Shown here: positions 1 through 8,840 of the stretch, piece after piece | Numbering within the stretch: the first letter of the stretch is position 1 | Layout of the letters: each line of letters begins with the position of its first letter | Assembly (NCBI GenBank): GCA_903875445.1 | Contig: CAIQWD010000114.1 | Span: 33,865-97,864, forward strand | DNA: 64,000 nt | Source: an uncultured delta proteobacterium | GTDB taxonomy: Bacteria > Desulfobacterota > Desulfobulbia > Desulfobulbales > Desulfocapsaceae | Reading direction: 5' to 3' | Translations under genes and position numbers: made by a program | Notes under the pieces: model-generated | Databases searched by the model: none | Told to the model about the DNA's origin: nothing | Seen by the model: the letters and a program-made list of their open reading frames with translations, nothing else

Positions 1-276
1 TTTGCCGCGGGGCCACTGTATGGGGCCTTTCCCGTGGCCGCCGTACTCATGAAAAAGGGTGCGAGTTTTCCCAACATTCTCATCTTCATCGGTGCCTGGT
101 CAACAACCAAGATCCCGATGCTGCTTTTTGAAAGCTCGGCCCTCGGGGTTCGCTTTACCCTTGCCCGCCTAGCCATCGACATCGTCGGGATTGTTGTGAT
201 CGCCATGGCTATGATGGCGCTTTTGCCGAAGGCCGAGGTCGAGGAGCTCTACCGCCAGGCGGAAAAGATCGGCTGA
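1..276 (+). CDS. Permease C-terminal fragment (ArsP_1/YraQ-type, partial)
   Basis: The reading frame is open from the first base of the window, so only the last 91 residues are seen. They are hydrophobic, with two likely membrane spans (around the FPNILIFIGAW stretch and the IVGIVVIAMAMMALL stretch) and a short charged cytoplasmic tail ending in EKIG. The style and the KIPMLLFE motif between helices match predicted permeases of the ArsP_1/DUF318 group, which are inner-membrane proteins often found beside arsenic genes. The gene converges on the arsenic operon that ends at 320. Family membership is a judgement from a fragment; the substrate cannot be told. Confidence 0.6.
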   Translation, partial: FAAGPLYGAFPVAAVLMKKGASFPNILIFIGAWSTTKIPMLLFESSALGVRFTLARLAIDIVGIVVIAMAMMALLPKAEVEELYRQAEKIG

Positions 277-319
277 ACCCTATTTGCAAGAAATGTATGC
301 TTTAATTTTGAACGACGGC

Positions 320-841
320 TTATTCGAAATGGAACTGCGCGAGATAAGTCGCCATGGCTTCTTTTTTCTCTTGCGGCAGCGACGGGCAATAGGTCTGATC
401 TTTGACCCCTTCGATAACCCGGACGGCAAAGACCATACAGGTCGGTTCGCCGCATTCTTTGCAGTTGGTTTTGGGAAGGAGCTTCAGGACTTCCATCAGG
501 GCTGGCCGCTTCGCTCCTTGCACGCTCGGTTCGATACTTTCGCGGTTTTCCCAGGCGTTGTTGATCTCGCGCTGCAGCCAGGCGACAATCTTCTCCGCCT
601 GTTCTTCGTCCTGAAGGGCATTGACCGCGATTTTGCGGGGATGAATGGTAATCAGTTTGCCGGAACTTCTCAAAGTCAAAGCCGGCGGTTCTTTTATGTA
701 GCCGAAGCCACCGAGTACCGTGTTCAGATACGGCAGAACCGCCCCGACATCATCGTTCAGGTGGGCAAAACAGTGCAAGCTCTGGGCATCCGGGTTGCAC
801 TTCGACCGAAATATTTCTAATGAATAGCCGGTAAGTAACAT
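320..841 (-). CDS. Fe-S cluster protein (PF04060-type 4Fe-4S domain) of the ars operon
   Basis: A 173-residue soluble protein. The last third carries Cys127, Cys130, Cys135 and Cys152 in the arrangement C-x2-C-x4-C-x16-C followed by Pro, the signature of the small FeS domain also found in corrinoid iron-sulfur proteins. The N-terminal 110 residues are not recognised and contain two further cysteines (15, 24). The start at 841 has a good ribosome site (AAGGAG, 5-6 bases upstream). It lies 17 bp after acr3, so it is almost certainly cotranscribed with arsR and acr3. A role in arsenic chemistry (for example handling of methylated or reduced arsenic) is suggested only by this position. Confidence 0.75.
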   Translation of the reverse strand: MLLTGYSLEIFRSKCNPDAQSLHCFAHLNDDVGAVLPYLNTVLGGFGYIKEPPALTLRSSGKLITIHPRKIAVNALQDEEQAEKIVAWLQREINNAWENRESIEPSVQGAKRPALMEVLKLLPKTNCKECGEPTCMVFAVRVIEGVKDQTYCPSLPQEKKEAMATYLAQFHFE

Positions 842-858
842 CGCAACTCCTTCTTTTC

Positions 859-1947
859 TTACTCTTTTGTCCGTACATGACAGACCCCGGTGAGGGTCCG
901 CCGCGCATAAGGAAAATATTTTGTTTTCAAGCGAAGAGCTACATTAACCAAGGCGATCAGTACCGGCACCTCGACCAGCGGGCCGATGACCGCCGCAAAG
1001 GCCTCTCCGGAATTGATGCCGAACACGGCGATGGCCACGGCGATGGCCAGTTCAAAGTTATTGGAGGCGGCGGTGAAACTGAGAGTCGTCGTCTGCTCGT
1101 AGGTCGCTCCGACCTTCATGGAAAGGAAGAAGGAGACAACGAACATCACCAGGAAATAGATGGTCAGGGGGAGGGCGATACGCAGCACATCAAAAGGTAA
1201 CTGGATGATATACTCGCCTTTCAACGAGAACATTACCAGAATGGTAAAAAGGAGAAAAATCAGGGTCAACGGGCTGATTTTCGGGACAAAGGTCTCTTCA
1301 TACCACTGTTTGCCACGGCTTTTGATCCCGACAAAACGGGTCAACATGCCGGCCAAGAAAGGGATACCGAGGTAGATAAAAACCGATTTGCCAATCTCAC
1401 CGATCGACACATCGACCACCGCCCCCACAAGACCAAACCACCGCGGAACGACGGTGATGAAGATCCAGGCATAGAAAGAGAAAAACAGGACCTGGAAAAT
1501 CGAGTTGAAGGCCACAAGGCCGGCACAATACTCGGTATCGCCGTCGGCCAAGTCATTCCAAACAATGACCATGGCAATACAGCGAGCAAGGCCGATGAGG
1601 ATCAGACCGACCATATACTCATGTTGCCCGGAAAGAAAGGTGATGGCGAGAAGGAACATCAGAACCGGACCGATAAGCCAATTCTGCACAAGGGACAGGG
1701 CGAGAACCCTGCCGTTCTTAAACACCTGGCCGAGTTCTTCATACTTGACCTTGGCCAGCGGCGGGTACATCATCATGATCAGGCCGATGGCGATGGGGAT
1801 ATTGGTGGTCCCAATCTGAAAGGCATTGATTATCTTGGTGATAACCGGAAAAAAATAACCGCCAAAGACCCCTGCCAGCATCGCGGAGAAGATCCACAGG
1901 GTGAGAAATCTATCAATAAATGAGAGCTTTTTTGCTGAAGTAGCCAT
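859..1947 (-). CDS. acr3: Arsenite efflux transporter, ACR3 family
   Basis: A 362-residue integral membrane protein with about ten membrane spans, the usual length for ACR3 carriers of the bile/arsenite/riboflavin transporter superfamily. The conserved helix with a cysteine ([16 protein letters not shown]), needed for arsenite translocation in this family, is present. It would export arsenite from the cytoplasm using the proton motive force. The start at 1947 has AAGG upstream. It follows arsR by 60 bp on the same strand and precedes the Fe-S protein gene, forming an arsenic-resistance operon. Identification by family is firm; possible antimonite transport cannot be judged. Confidence 0.93.
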   Translation of the reverse strand: MATSAKKLSFIDRFLTLWIFSAMLAGVFGGYFFPVITKIINAFQIGTTNIPIAIGLIMMMYPPLAKVKYEELGQVFKNGRVLALSLVQNWLIGPVLMFLLAITFLSGQHEYMVGLILIGLARCIAMVIVWNDLADGDTEYCAGLVAFNSIFQVLFFSFYAWIFITVVPRWFGLVGAVVDVSIGEIGKSVFIYLGIPFLAGMLTRFVGIKSRGKQWYEETFVPKISPLTLIFLLFTILVMFSLKGEYIIQLPFDVLRIALPLTIYFLVMFVVSFFLSMKVGATYEQTTTLSFTAASNNFELAIAVAIAVFGINSGEAFAAVIGPLVEVPVLIALVNVALRLKTKYFPYARRTLTGVCHVRTKE

Positions 1948-2007
1948 GGGGGTTTCCTTGAGAAAAAATGAATCTGGAAAAAAAGGCCAATCCGTTCAGG
2001 GTATGTG

Positions 2008-2415
2008 TCATCTCCCCATGAACTCTTGCGGGATACTGTCTTTTTCTTCTTTCATTGCCTTTACCTGTTTATATCGTCGGCAAAATTCCGCCGTGTCGCA
2101 GGTGAGCATATCTGCGAGTTTTCGTCGGTCGGCCGTGATCTCCGCCGTGTCGCGCAGCACCTCACTCAGCCACTCTTTAACCGGTGCGGGGAAGGATTGG
2201 CCCAAGCGGTAGAAAACCCAGCGTCCTTCCTTTCGGCTTTGCACAAGACGAGCCTTGTGCAGGATGCTCATATGCCGGGAGACGGTCGCCATGCTGATTC
2301 GCAGCATTTCGGTAAGCTGGCAGACACAGAGTTCCTCATGTTCAAACAAGGCGGCGACAACGCGCATCCGGTTGCCGTCGGCCAAGGCCTTTACTGTGTC
2401 GAGTGCAGTTTGCAT
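2008..2415 (-). CDS. arsR: ArsR-family metalloregulator
   Basis: A 135-residue winged-helix repressor. The ELCVCQL motif (Cys30 and Cys32 from the chosen start) lies at the start of the recognition region, as in arsenite-sensing ArsR proteins, followed by the helix-turn-helix ATVSRHMSILHKA. ArsR proteins sit on the operator as dimers and leave on binding As(III). The frame stays open further upstream, but the ATG at 2415 is preferred because GAGG lies six bases before it and the sigma-70 promoter would start transcription near 2449, leaving no room for the longest form. It is first gene of the arsR-acr3-FeS operon. Confidence 0.9.
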   Translation of the reverse strand: MQTALDTVKALADGNRMRVVAALFEHEELCVCQLTEMLRISMATVSRHMSILHKARLVQSRKEGRWVFYRLGQSFPAPVKEWLSEVLRDTAEITADRRKLADMLTCDTAEFCRRYKQVKAMKEEKDSIPQEFMGR

Positions 2416-2435
2416 GGTACGCCTCATATTTGCAT

Positions 2436-2447
2436 ATTTATCTAAAT
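2436..2447. promoter_or_regulatory. Probable ArsR operator
   Basis: ATTTATCTAAAT is a palindrome (ATTTA-TC-TAAAT) lying at the expected transcription start of the arsenic operon. AT-rich dyads in this place are typical of ArsR/SmtB operators. The assignment rests on position and symmetry only. Confidence 0.45.
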
Positions 2448-2455
2448 GACGAATA

Positions 2456-2484
2456 ATCGTAGCGAGCGTCCTTGTCCATGTCAA
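2456..2484 (-). promoter_or_regulatory. Sigma-70 promoter of the arsenic operon
   Basis: On the minus strand, TTGACA (2484-2479) and TACGAT (2461-2456) are separated by exactly 17 bp. Transcription would begin near 2449, about 34 bases before the arsR start at 2415. Confidence 0.75.
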
Positions 2485-2527
2485 GCAGTTTTTCCATTTT
2501 CACTGACGGGGTCTGTTGTACCCTGCA

Positions 2528-2556
2528 TTGACAAATGGCATATGGCCAGATAGGAT
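2528..2556 (+). promoter_or_regulatory. Sigma-70 promoter for the PilZ-like gene
   Basis: TTGACA (2528-2533), 17 bp spacer, TAGGAT (2551-2556). It points away from the arsenic promoter, giving a divergent pair in the 200-bp gap. Confidence 0.65.
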
Positions 2557-2616
2557 TTTTCTAGGAGCCGGCCCCTATCTCACCCGCGATGAGTCTCTGG
2601 AAAGGATGGAGCGAAT

Positions 2617-3324
2617 ATGACCGAAATAAAGAAAACCCTTAAGGTCGTCCCAGATATTCGCAATAACAAATTGTACTTCACAATTACCGGAACTATTAGC
2701 AAAAAAGATTTGGATGCACTTTATACCGACACAAAATTCAGCGCTGCCGATCTGCAATCCGGTTTTGATGTAATCGCCGACCTTTCCGGATGTTCAGTGG
2801 TACATCTCAATGGCATCGCCACTTTTAGGAAGGTTGTTAATTATCTTATTGCCAATGGAGCTCAAAACATAGCTTGGGTCGCAACCCCTGAAAGCTTGTT
2901 CTACCGGCAGGTAATGAATGTTGCCCAGATCATAAACGGCTATAAACCAATTTATGCAGCCACTCGAGAAGAGGCGGAGGAGAAACTCGCAAACACGGTC
3001 AAGCGCAACGGTCTCCGCCTTCATCTTCATGACTTTCCGGTTATTTACAGAGTAAACGGAATAAGTGGACAAAGTGATCTCATCGACATATCAACAAGTG
3101 GCTGTGCGGTAAAATCAGCAACCCAACTGCCCTCCGTGGATGAAGAAATTCTCCTCATTTTTACCTTCCAGCTTCAAGATATCCAGCCGAATATATTTAA
3201 AATAAAGGCAAAGGTTGTGAGGGTCGAGGGTGATACTTTTGCAACCCTGTTCCTCGATCTTGATAAAGAAGATCAAGACCAGTTATGGAAATGTCTCATT
3301 GCCGAGTTGCAACGTGATTTGTAA
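2617..3324 (+). CDS. PilZ-like domain protein with N-terminal STAS-like region
   Basis: A 235-residue soluble protein. Residues 1-130 have the alternating strand/helix look of a STAS or STAS-like domain (LYFTITGTISKKDLDALY, FDVIADLSGCSVVHLNG). Residues 140-230 resemble a PilZ barrel (DFPVIYRVNG, LIDISTSGCAV, IKAKVVRVEGDTFATLFLDL), with the DIS-x-SG-C segment like the D/NxSxxG motif of c-di-GMP binders. The RxxxR loop that usually contacts c-di-GMP is not obvious, so ligand binding is doubtful. GGAG lies a few bases before the ATG. It is a single gene with its own promoter, not linked in function to its neighbours as far as can be seen. Confidence 0.55.
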   Translation: MTEIKKTLKVVPDIRNNKLYFTITGTISKKDLDALYTDTKFSAADLQSGFDVIADLSGCSVVHLNGIATFRKVVNYLIANGAQNIAWVATPESLFYRQVMNVAQIINGYKPIYAATREEAEEKLANTVKRNGLRLHLHDFPVIYRVNGISGQSDLIDISTSGCAVKSATQLPSVDEEILLIFTFQLQDIQPNIFKIKAKVVRVEGDTFATLFLDLDKEDQDQLWKCLIAELQRDL

Positions 3325-3396
3325 AGGTTTTGCGATACTTGTTACAAACTTCCGGCAAGTTTTCCGGAATAAATCAACCGGCATTCTTCTGCAAAA

Positions 3397-3429
3397 TGCC
3401 CGCCCTTCGCATGGCTGCGAGGGCGGGCA
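3397..3429 (-). terminator. Hairpin terminator of the ttr operon
   Basis: TGCCCGCCCT (3397-3406) pairs perfectly with AGGGCGGGCA (3420-3429). Read on the minus strand the stem is followed by TTTTG, so it should terminate transcription leaving ttrA; it also separates the convergent PilZ gene. Confidence 0.75.
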
Positions 3430-3435
3430 CAATTC

Positions 3436-6400
3436 TCAGACCTTCGTAACCTTTACCTTGCTGTCATAAAAAACCGCTGAACCGCCAACCAGATCGGAGA
3501 GGGTTACGTTTTTAGTAACCGGGTCTATCCGCATGGCGGCATTGAGGTGGAGAGGTACCGTCCTCCTCTTGTCTCCCTTAATGAGTTTTCCATTAATCGT
3601 CATATCGGCGGAGCCGCTTGCCCAATGCCCAAAACCGAGGGGAAAAGCAACAACACCGGGACGGATACCTTCAGTTACATAGGCCTTGCCCTTCATGGGA
3701 ATTTTCCGTCCACCCTTGACATCCCAGACCCCCTCGGGGTTACTCGCCGAAGTGACGTGAACCGTATCATCATGACGAATTCCCAGTTTGGCGGCATCTA
3801 CTGTATTCATGAGAACGTACCCTTCATGCACTATGGAGAGGAGCCAGTAGTTACTGATAGTTCGAGCCTTGGTCATGGTTATGGTCTTAAAGGTTATGAG
3901 ATGCAGGTCATAGCCATTATCCTGAATAACCTTACCAAGGTAATCGGTACCGGCCGGGAGATAGGTCGGAAGTCCTATCATGTTTTTTCCGGTCATGGTG
4001 TTTATGCATTTTGCGGTTTTTTCCTGGAACAAGTTGATCAATTCTCCATAGGTATTGGTAACCTGTCCGTCTTTGTAAGCCTTGGCAAAGTCTTGATAGC
4101 GACCGCCGCGATTCATGGCATAGACAACTTTTTTCCAGAGCGATTCATTGCCGCCGACGGCAGCCTTCCATTTTTTCTCGTCAAAGACCGAGGGAGGAAG
4201 ATGCCTTCGCGCCTTGAGAAAAATGATCATTTCCTCTTCATTTGCTTCAGGCACCGAATCGGAGCCATCCTCTTTTTCGCCAAAGGCTATATCGGCAACT
4301 TGTTTAAGGTAGAAATCTTCCGGCCTGCGATAAGGGATACCCTTGCCGAAGCCATCAGGGCCAAAGCCCGGTAAATCAAGCTTTTCGGCAATAGCCAAAA
4401 AGAGTGCTTCGAAGCATATCGGGATCTCTTCCCCATAAACGGAGACCGTAGGCCAACCGGGAAGACTGATGGCAGGATTTCTGATATTCTCAACCTTCCA
4501 TGGGACCGACGGGTGTGAACCGTGGAATTCCCAACGTTCAAGGTACGATACATCCGGGAAAATATAATCGGCATAGTTGGATGTTTCTCCGACCATGATA
4601 TCACAGGCAATATACAGAGGGAGCTTCTTGATGTCGGTAAGAATTTCAATTCCCGTATGTCCGGCGGGGAGGCTGTAGACGCTGCCGTTCATGTAGGTCA
4701 TCAATATTTTGATAGGATATGGATAGGCATCGCCTATCGACGGAAGGTCCTCCTGGTAAATATCCGAGGCAATAGGGAACCATGGCCGTTTGGTCGGATA
4801 GCTGCCGTCAAAGAGGGTGCTTTTTTCATAGGTGGTCTTCGTCCGCAGCATGTCAACACCAAAAGCGGTGAAATGGTGACTGCCGAACATTTTAGTTACC
4901 GGAAAAGGTTGCCCCTTTTTACTCCCCTTGCGATCATAGGTTTTTGCCTTGATGCTTCCTCCGGCATAATCATAATTACCAATCAGCAGATTAAGCGTGT
5001 AATAGGCGTTATTATTATAAAAGCCGTTGGTATGCTGCGACGGCCCACGATGGATGTCGACAACCGCTTTGCGTCCATGGGAGGTAAACTCATCGGCAAG
5101 GATGAGGATATCCTTTTCACTCACCCCGGCGATATCCGCCCATTCGGCGATAGTATGCTTTTCCGCTTCTTCTTTTAAGAGCTGCAGGCTTGATTTTACT
5201 TTCTTTCCTCCTATTTCGGTACTTACCAACAGGTCGCCAATGACCGCCGGAGCCTTTTTATCGACCGGATCAAAAGCAACCGGCACACCATTCACCATTG
5301 CCACCGGGACATCACAGGTGAAAGTGCGACCATCCGCTGTTTTATAGTGGGTAGTTGGTTTGCCCTCTTCATCTAGGGCTTCGACCGGTGAAGTGAGGCC
5401 TATTTCGCTTGCCCGCAGAAATTTGGTGGGTTCATTTTTGTCATTAATTTTCACGAGCCAGGCGGTGTTGGCATAATTCGGCTCTCCTGCGGCGGTGGCC
5501 GCCGCTTGATTGGTGAGGGCCAGATAGCCGGCATTATAGCGTTCTTTTTCGATAATCCATCGGATCATTCCCATAGCCAGGGCTGCGTCGGTTCCTGGTT
5601 TTATCGGGATCCATTTCCATGCTTTGGCGGCAAGCTTACTGCACCTGGGATCGATAACCGCAAATTTGCGACCGGTGATAATGGCCTCGGTGGCTTTGGG
5701 GGCGCGATGCGGCGGACCATAATTGGCATCAAATAAGTTGGTCCCGGCATAGATGACAAATTCACTATTGCCGGTGTCCCCCTGCCAGTAAAATTTGTCG
5801 CCGCTATCGAATTCCCCATTCTTCGAATTCCATTTGGAACTCATCGATTTGCCGGTGAAATAGAGTGACCCCTGGCAAACGGTGGTATGGCCGTTCATAT
5901 TGATGGAGCCGAATGCTTCCTGGACAAAGCGATCGACAACATCTTCACGTCCGCCTTTCATCCTCCCCCAGACAAACATGAATTGATTGTTTTTCGGTCC
6001 GAAATCCGGATGATCGGGATCAATCAAGGTGTGAAGATGATCTTTAAACTTTTCTTTAAATCCCTCGACCAGGGCTTTTTTCTTCTCCTTATCCTTTTCA
6101 TCCCAGATTTTTTTTACAGCTTCCCCCATCTCTTTTGCCATATCAGCGCTGGTTAAAGCCCGGACCGATTTCAACCCATCGACATGGCCTTCGCCAAAGA
6201 GATCGCCGCCGCCGATAATTTCATCAATGGCCTTGTCGAAAGGGAGGGTGATCCATTGCCCATCCCCTCGTTTGCTTCCGGGTTTTCTTTTCAAGACACT
6301 CATGATGCGATAGGGATCGTAGGCGGCTTGCATCCCCGCCTGTCCTTTCGGGCAGATGGCGCCTTCTATTTTCCCCATCTCTTTTGCCGGAGTTTTATAG

Positions 6401-6708
6401 GCCGGATGGGGCCACAGAGTCCACGGGCTATAGGGGTTGCCATCAATTTTCGCGACAATGCCGTCGAGGATTTTCACCTTAATGCCGCAACCGGTATTGC
6501 ATTGCAGGCAGACGGTGTAGATCTGGTTTTCAGGATTATCTTCGAAGAAATCGACATCTTCTCCAGCTGCGAAAGCTTTTTGGATGGCAGCACAGGCCTC
6601 CGGCAGATCACGAAGGAAAGCAGCCGAGGCGGCTACCGCGCAGGAGGATGACTGAAGAAATGCCCGTCTGGTTATCATAGCTGTTTTTTTCGATGTAATG
6701 TCATTCAT
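3436..6708 (-). CDS. ttrA: Molybdopterin oxidoreductase, tetrathionate reductase type (catalytic subunit)
   Basis: A 1090-residue DMSO-reductase-family enzyme. A twin-arginine signal (ITRRAFLQSS, residues 12-21) sends it to the periplasm. Cys67, Cys70, Cys74 and Cys119 form the N-terminal [4Fe-4S] site, and Cys278 (TTVCQGS) is the probable molybdenum ligand. The DLFGEGHVDGL segment near residue 170 is the kind found in TtrA proteins, and the length fits TtrA (about 1000) better than PhsA/PsrA (about 760). Residues about 188-236 form a lysine-rich helical stretch that looks like an insertion. It follows ttrC by 5 bp, with AAGGAG before the ATG; gene order B-C-A matches ttr and selenate-reductase srd operons. 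Substrate (tetrathionate, or an oxyanion of arsenic or selenium) is not settled by sequence. Confidence 0.8.
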   Translation of the reverse strand: MNDITSKKTAMITRRAFLQSSSCAVAASAAFLRDLPEACAAIQKAFAAGEDVDFFEDNPENQIYTVCLQCNTGCGIKVKILDGIVAKIDGNPYSPWTLWPHPAYKTPAKEMGKIEGAICPKGQAGMQAAYDPYRIMSVLKRKPGSKRGDGQWITLPFDKAIDEIIGGGDLFGEGHVDGLKSVRALTSADMAKEMGEAVKKIWDEKDKEKKKALVEGFKEKFKDHLHTLIDPDHPDFGPKNNQFMFVWGRMKGGREDVVDRFVQEAFGSINMNGHTTVCQGSLYFTGKSMSSKWNSKNGEFDSGDKFYWQGDTGNSEFVIYAGTNLFDANYGPPHRAPKATEAIITGRKFAVIDPRCSKLAAKAWKWIPIKPGTDAALAMGMIRWIIEKERYNAGYLALTNQAAATAAGEPNYANTAWLVKINDKNEPTKFLRASEIGLTSPVEALDEEGKPTTHYKTADGRTFTCDVPVAMVNGVPVAFDPVDKKAPAVIGDLLVSTEIGGKKVKSSLQLLKEEAEKHTIAEWADIAGVSEKDILILADEFTSHGRKAVVDIHRGPSQHTNGFYNNNAYYTLNLLIGNYDYAGGSIKAKTYDRKGSKKGQPFPVTKMFGSHHFTAFGVDMLRTKTTYEKSTLFDGSYPTKRPWFPIASDIYQEDLPSIGDAYPYPIKILMTYMNGSVYSLPAGHTGIEILTDIKKLPLYIACDIMVGETSNYADYIFPDVSYLERWEFHGSHPSVPWKVENIRNPAISLPGWPTVSVYGEEIPICFEALFLAIAEKLDLPGFGPDGFGKGIPYRRPEDFYLKQVADIAFGEKEDGSDSVPEANEEEMIIFLKARRHLPPSVFDEKKWKAAVGGNESLWKKVVYAMNRGGRYQDFAKAYKDGQVTNTYGELINLFQEKTAKCINTMTGKNMIGLPTYLPAGTDYLGKVIQDNGYDLHLITFKTITMTKARTISNYWLLSIVHEGYVLMNTVDAAKLGIRHDDTVHVTSASNPEGVWDVKGGRKIPMKGKAYVTEGIRPGVVAFPLGFGHWASGSADMTINGKLIKGDKRRTVPLHLNAAMRIDPVTKNVTLSDLVGGSAVFYDSKVKVTKV

Positions 6709-6713
6709 CTCGA

Positions 6714-7838
6714 TTACTCCTTTGGGGAATGTGCAAGTGGGAGAAAACGATCAAATCCGGCTCGTAAACCGAGGATGACCAGCCCGAGCAAACCGCAAGC
6801 CACCGCCCACTCCGTCATACTGGGAGAATAGGTTAACGTGAGTCCTTTGCCGGAAAAAGAAGACGATAAGCCTTCCAGAGGGTCGACCTGTTGGCCTGCA
6901 ACCAGAACCAGATATCGTGCCACCGCATTGCCGAGAAGAATCAAGAGCCCGGCAAGGCCGAGAAGAAACGAACCGGCACTCCCTCTAACGATGAACAAGA
7001 TGAACAGCGGCACAATGGAGCCGAGAACGATCTGCAGACCCCAGAACGAAGTACTGAAATGTCCGAAGACAATCTGCTGTGCCGGTTGCGCTATTTCGGG
7101 CATGTTGCCACTGAGAGATTGCGTCAAAAAGACGTAGGAGGCGAAGAGATTGATCAAGACCAGAAGAGAAGTGATTTTCCCAAGAAGACCGGGCTGGTAT
7201 TCTCCCGGCAGATCCCGAAGAAATATTCCCCTAAGAACCAGGAGCATGGCTCCGCCTGCCATCAACGACTGCAGAAGATATTGCAGCGGCATGAGAGAAC
7301 TGTGCCAGAAGAGCCGAGCAGCATTATTGCCCATCAGTTTGCCGGGTAAACCGCTGACGACAACCGAGACAATCAATCCTATCCACATAATTGCCTGCAA
7401 TGTCGGATTCTTGGGTTCTGTCGCTGAAACGATGAGTGCGGCAACGGTTACCAAGCCGAAGACTGTGTAGCCCCAGACGTCCATGGCAACCCCAGAGGAC
7501 ATATTGGCCTGGAAAATGGTCTTCCAGAAACGATCCATATGTCCAAGATCGAGGGCAATGGCCGCAAGACCGGCAACGAGAGTCACCAGTGCCGCAAGAA
7601 GAGCCGGTCGGCCCGTTCCGGAAAAAGAGGGTACGTGAAAGATAAGGTCAAGGCTTGCCCAGATAAAGCAGCCTGTAGCGATGCCCCCGAAAAGAAAATA
7701 GAGGGAAACCCATAAACCCCAGACCACAAAAGAACCATAGTTGGTATGTGCATCTCCTGCGGAGAGAAAATCGGCCAGTCCCCAACAACCTATGGCAAAT
7801 CCCAGTATTCCAACAAGATAGAGTATTTTCTTATCCAT
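6714..7838 (-). CDS. ttrC: NrfD/PsrC-family quinol-oxidising membrane subunit
   Basis: A 374-residue integral membrane protein with about nine spans, of the NrfD family that takes electrons from the menaquinol pool and hands them to the Fe-S subunit. Conserved family features are visible: the GGIATGCF stretch in an early helix and the LDLGHMDRFWKTIF motif, with its helix-end His and Arg, near residue 120. It lies between the Fe-S subunit gene (9 bp upstream) and the catalytic subunit gene (5 bp downstream). AGGAG precedes the start. Together the three subunits would form a periplasm-facing terminal reductase. Confidence 0.85.
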   Translation of the reverse strand: MDKKILYLVGILGFAIGCWGLADFLSAGDAHTNYGSFVVWGLWVSLYFLFGGIATGCFIWASLDLIFHVPSFSGTGRPALLAALVTLVAGLAAIALDLGHMDRFWKTIFQANMSSGVAMDVWGYTVFGLVTVAALIVSATEPKNPTLQAIMWIGLIVSVVVSGLPGKLMGNNAARLFWHSSLMPLQYLLQSLMAGGAMLLVLRGIFLRDLPGEYQPGLLGKITSLLVLINLFASYVFLTQSLSGNMPEIAQPAQQIVFGHFSTSFWGLQIVLGSIVPLFILFIVRGSAGSFLLGLAGLLILLGNAVARYLVLVAGQQVDPLEGLSSSFSGKGLTLTYSPSMTEWAVACGLLGLVILGLRAGFDRFLPLAHSPKE

Positions 7839-7847
7839 TTTCAGCTC

Positions 7848-8672
7848 CTACAGTATGTAGTAGACACGCGGTTTGGTGCCGAATTCCGCTTTCAGTTGCC
7901 CCACATTCGGTTTGGCCAGGAGTTCACTGACCAGCGATGTCGAATCGTCGGCATCACCGAAATACGTGGCCCGGCCGATGCACGTTGTGGTACAGGCAGG
8001 CAGGACACCGTTATGAATACGATCAAGGCAAAAGTGGCACTTTCGAACATTCCCTATCGGTGAGGAATGCTTGTTGGTTCGCACTCGTTTTCGGCCATAC
8101 TCGATATTGATATTTCGTTCATAATCATCAGCCCTGCTTTCGCCGAGGACAACTGTCTCCTCATTTGTCGTTCCTTCTGTATAGGTCCCACCAAAATCAT
8201 AGGTCCTGGCCCCGTAGGGACAGGCGGCTATACAGGCACGGCAGCCTATACACTGGTCATAATCCATGACCACAATTCCTTCCGCATTGGTGTAAGTGGC
8301 ATGAACCGGGCAGGCTTGGGTACAGGGCGGATTTTCACACTGCATGCATGGACGCGGTAAAAAGTTCATGGTCACATTGGGATACTTCCCTTTTTCCTGT
8401 ATGGTTACAGGTCGGTAAACGATACCAGGCGGGAGCTTGTTGACGGCAATGCAGGCAACCGTGCAGGCATGGCAACCGATGCATCGACGCAGGTCGATGA
8501 CCATCACCCACTTTCTTTGGGCTTCATTTTTTTTGAGCGCTCTGCCAAGCTCTTTGTTCATTCGCAGCAGAACATCTTCTTTAGCGGGCGGTTCCGGGGT
8601 TTTTATTGTCGCACCGCCGCTGACCGGTGGGGAGGGTGAACCCTTTTCCATAGGTTGGACTTCATTTGCCAT
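7848..8672 (-). CDS. ttrB: Four-cluster ferredoxin-like subunit of the ttr enzyme
   Basis: A 274-residue electron-transfer subunit with four cysteine groups: [40 protein letters not shown] and the late CHFC...CTTTC pair, giving four [4Fe-4S] clusters as in TtrB/PsrB/DmsB. The frame is open to 8780, but the ATG at 8672 is preceded by AAGGAG at good spacing and the upstream codons lie across the sigma-54 promoter, so 8672 is chosen. No Tat or Sec signal is visible; such subunits usually ride out with the catalytic subunit. First gene of ttrBCA. Confidence 0.87.
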   Translation of the reverse strand: MANEVQPMEKGSPSPPVSGGATIKTPEPPAKEDVLLRMNKELGRALKKNEAQRKWVMVIDLRRCIGCHACTVACIAVNKLPPGIVYRPVTIQEKGKYPNVTMNFLPRPCMQCENPPCTQACPVHATYTNAEGIVVMDYDQCIGCRACIAACPYGARTYDFGGTYTEGTTNEETVVLGESRADDYERNINIEYGRKRVRTNKHSSPIGNVRKCHFCLDRIHNGVLPACTTTCIGRATYFGDADDSTSLVSELLAKPNVGQLKAEFGTKPRVYYIL

Positions 8673-8741
8673 GGTCAATCTCCTTGTGATGATGACACCT
8701 GAAAAATATGCTATCTCAATGAAGTACTCATTTGAGGCTGT

Positions 8742-8757
8742 TGCATAAAAAATGCCA
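8742..8757 (-). promoter_or_regulatory. Sigma-54 promoter of ttrBCA
   Basis: Minus strand TGGCATTTTTTATGCA: GG of the -24 box and GC of the -12 box have the exact 12-base register of the TGGCAC-N5-TTGC consensus (two mismatches). Transcription would start near 8732, about 60 bases before ttrB. A sigma-54 activator gene lies immediately upstream. Confidence 0.7.
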
Positions 8758-8806
8758 TCTATATCTATTTGAAAATACAATGATAAAACTGGAGACTGGG
8801 GAATAA

Positions 8807-8836
8807 CTGTCTAAGGAATGAGCAGGATGCTGTCTA
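8807..8836. promoter_or_regulatory. Possible activator-binding repeats for the ttr promoter
   Basis: CTGTCTA occurs at 8807-8813 and 8830-8836, 23 bp apart, about 75-105 bp upstream of the predicted sigma-54 start. That is the usual distance for an enhancer site. Two short repeats can arise by chance, so this is tentative. Confidence 0.3.
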
Positions 8837-8840
8837 TTAT

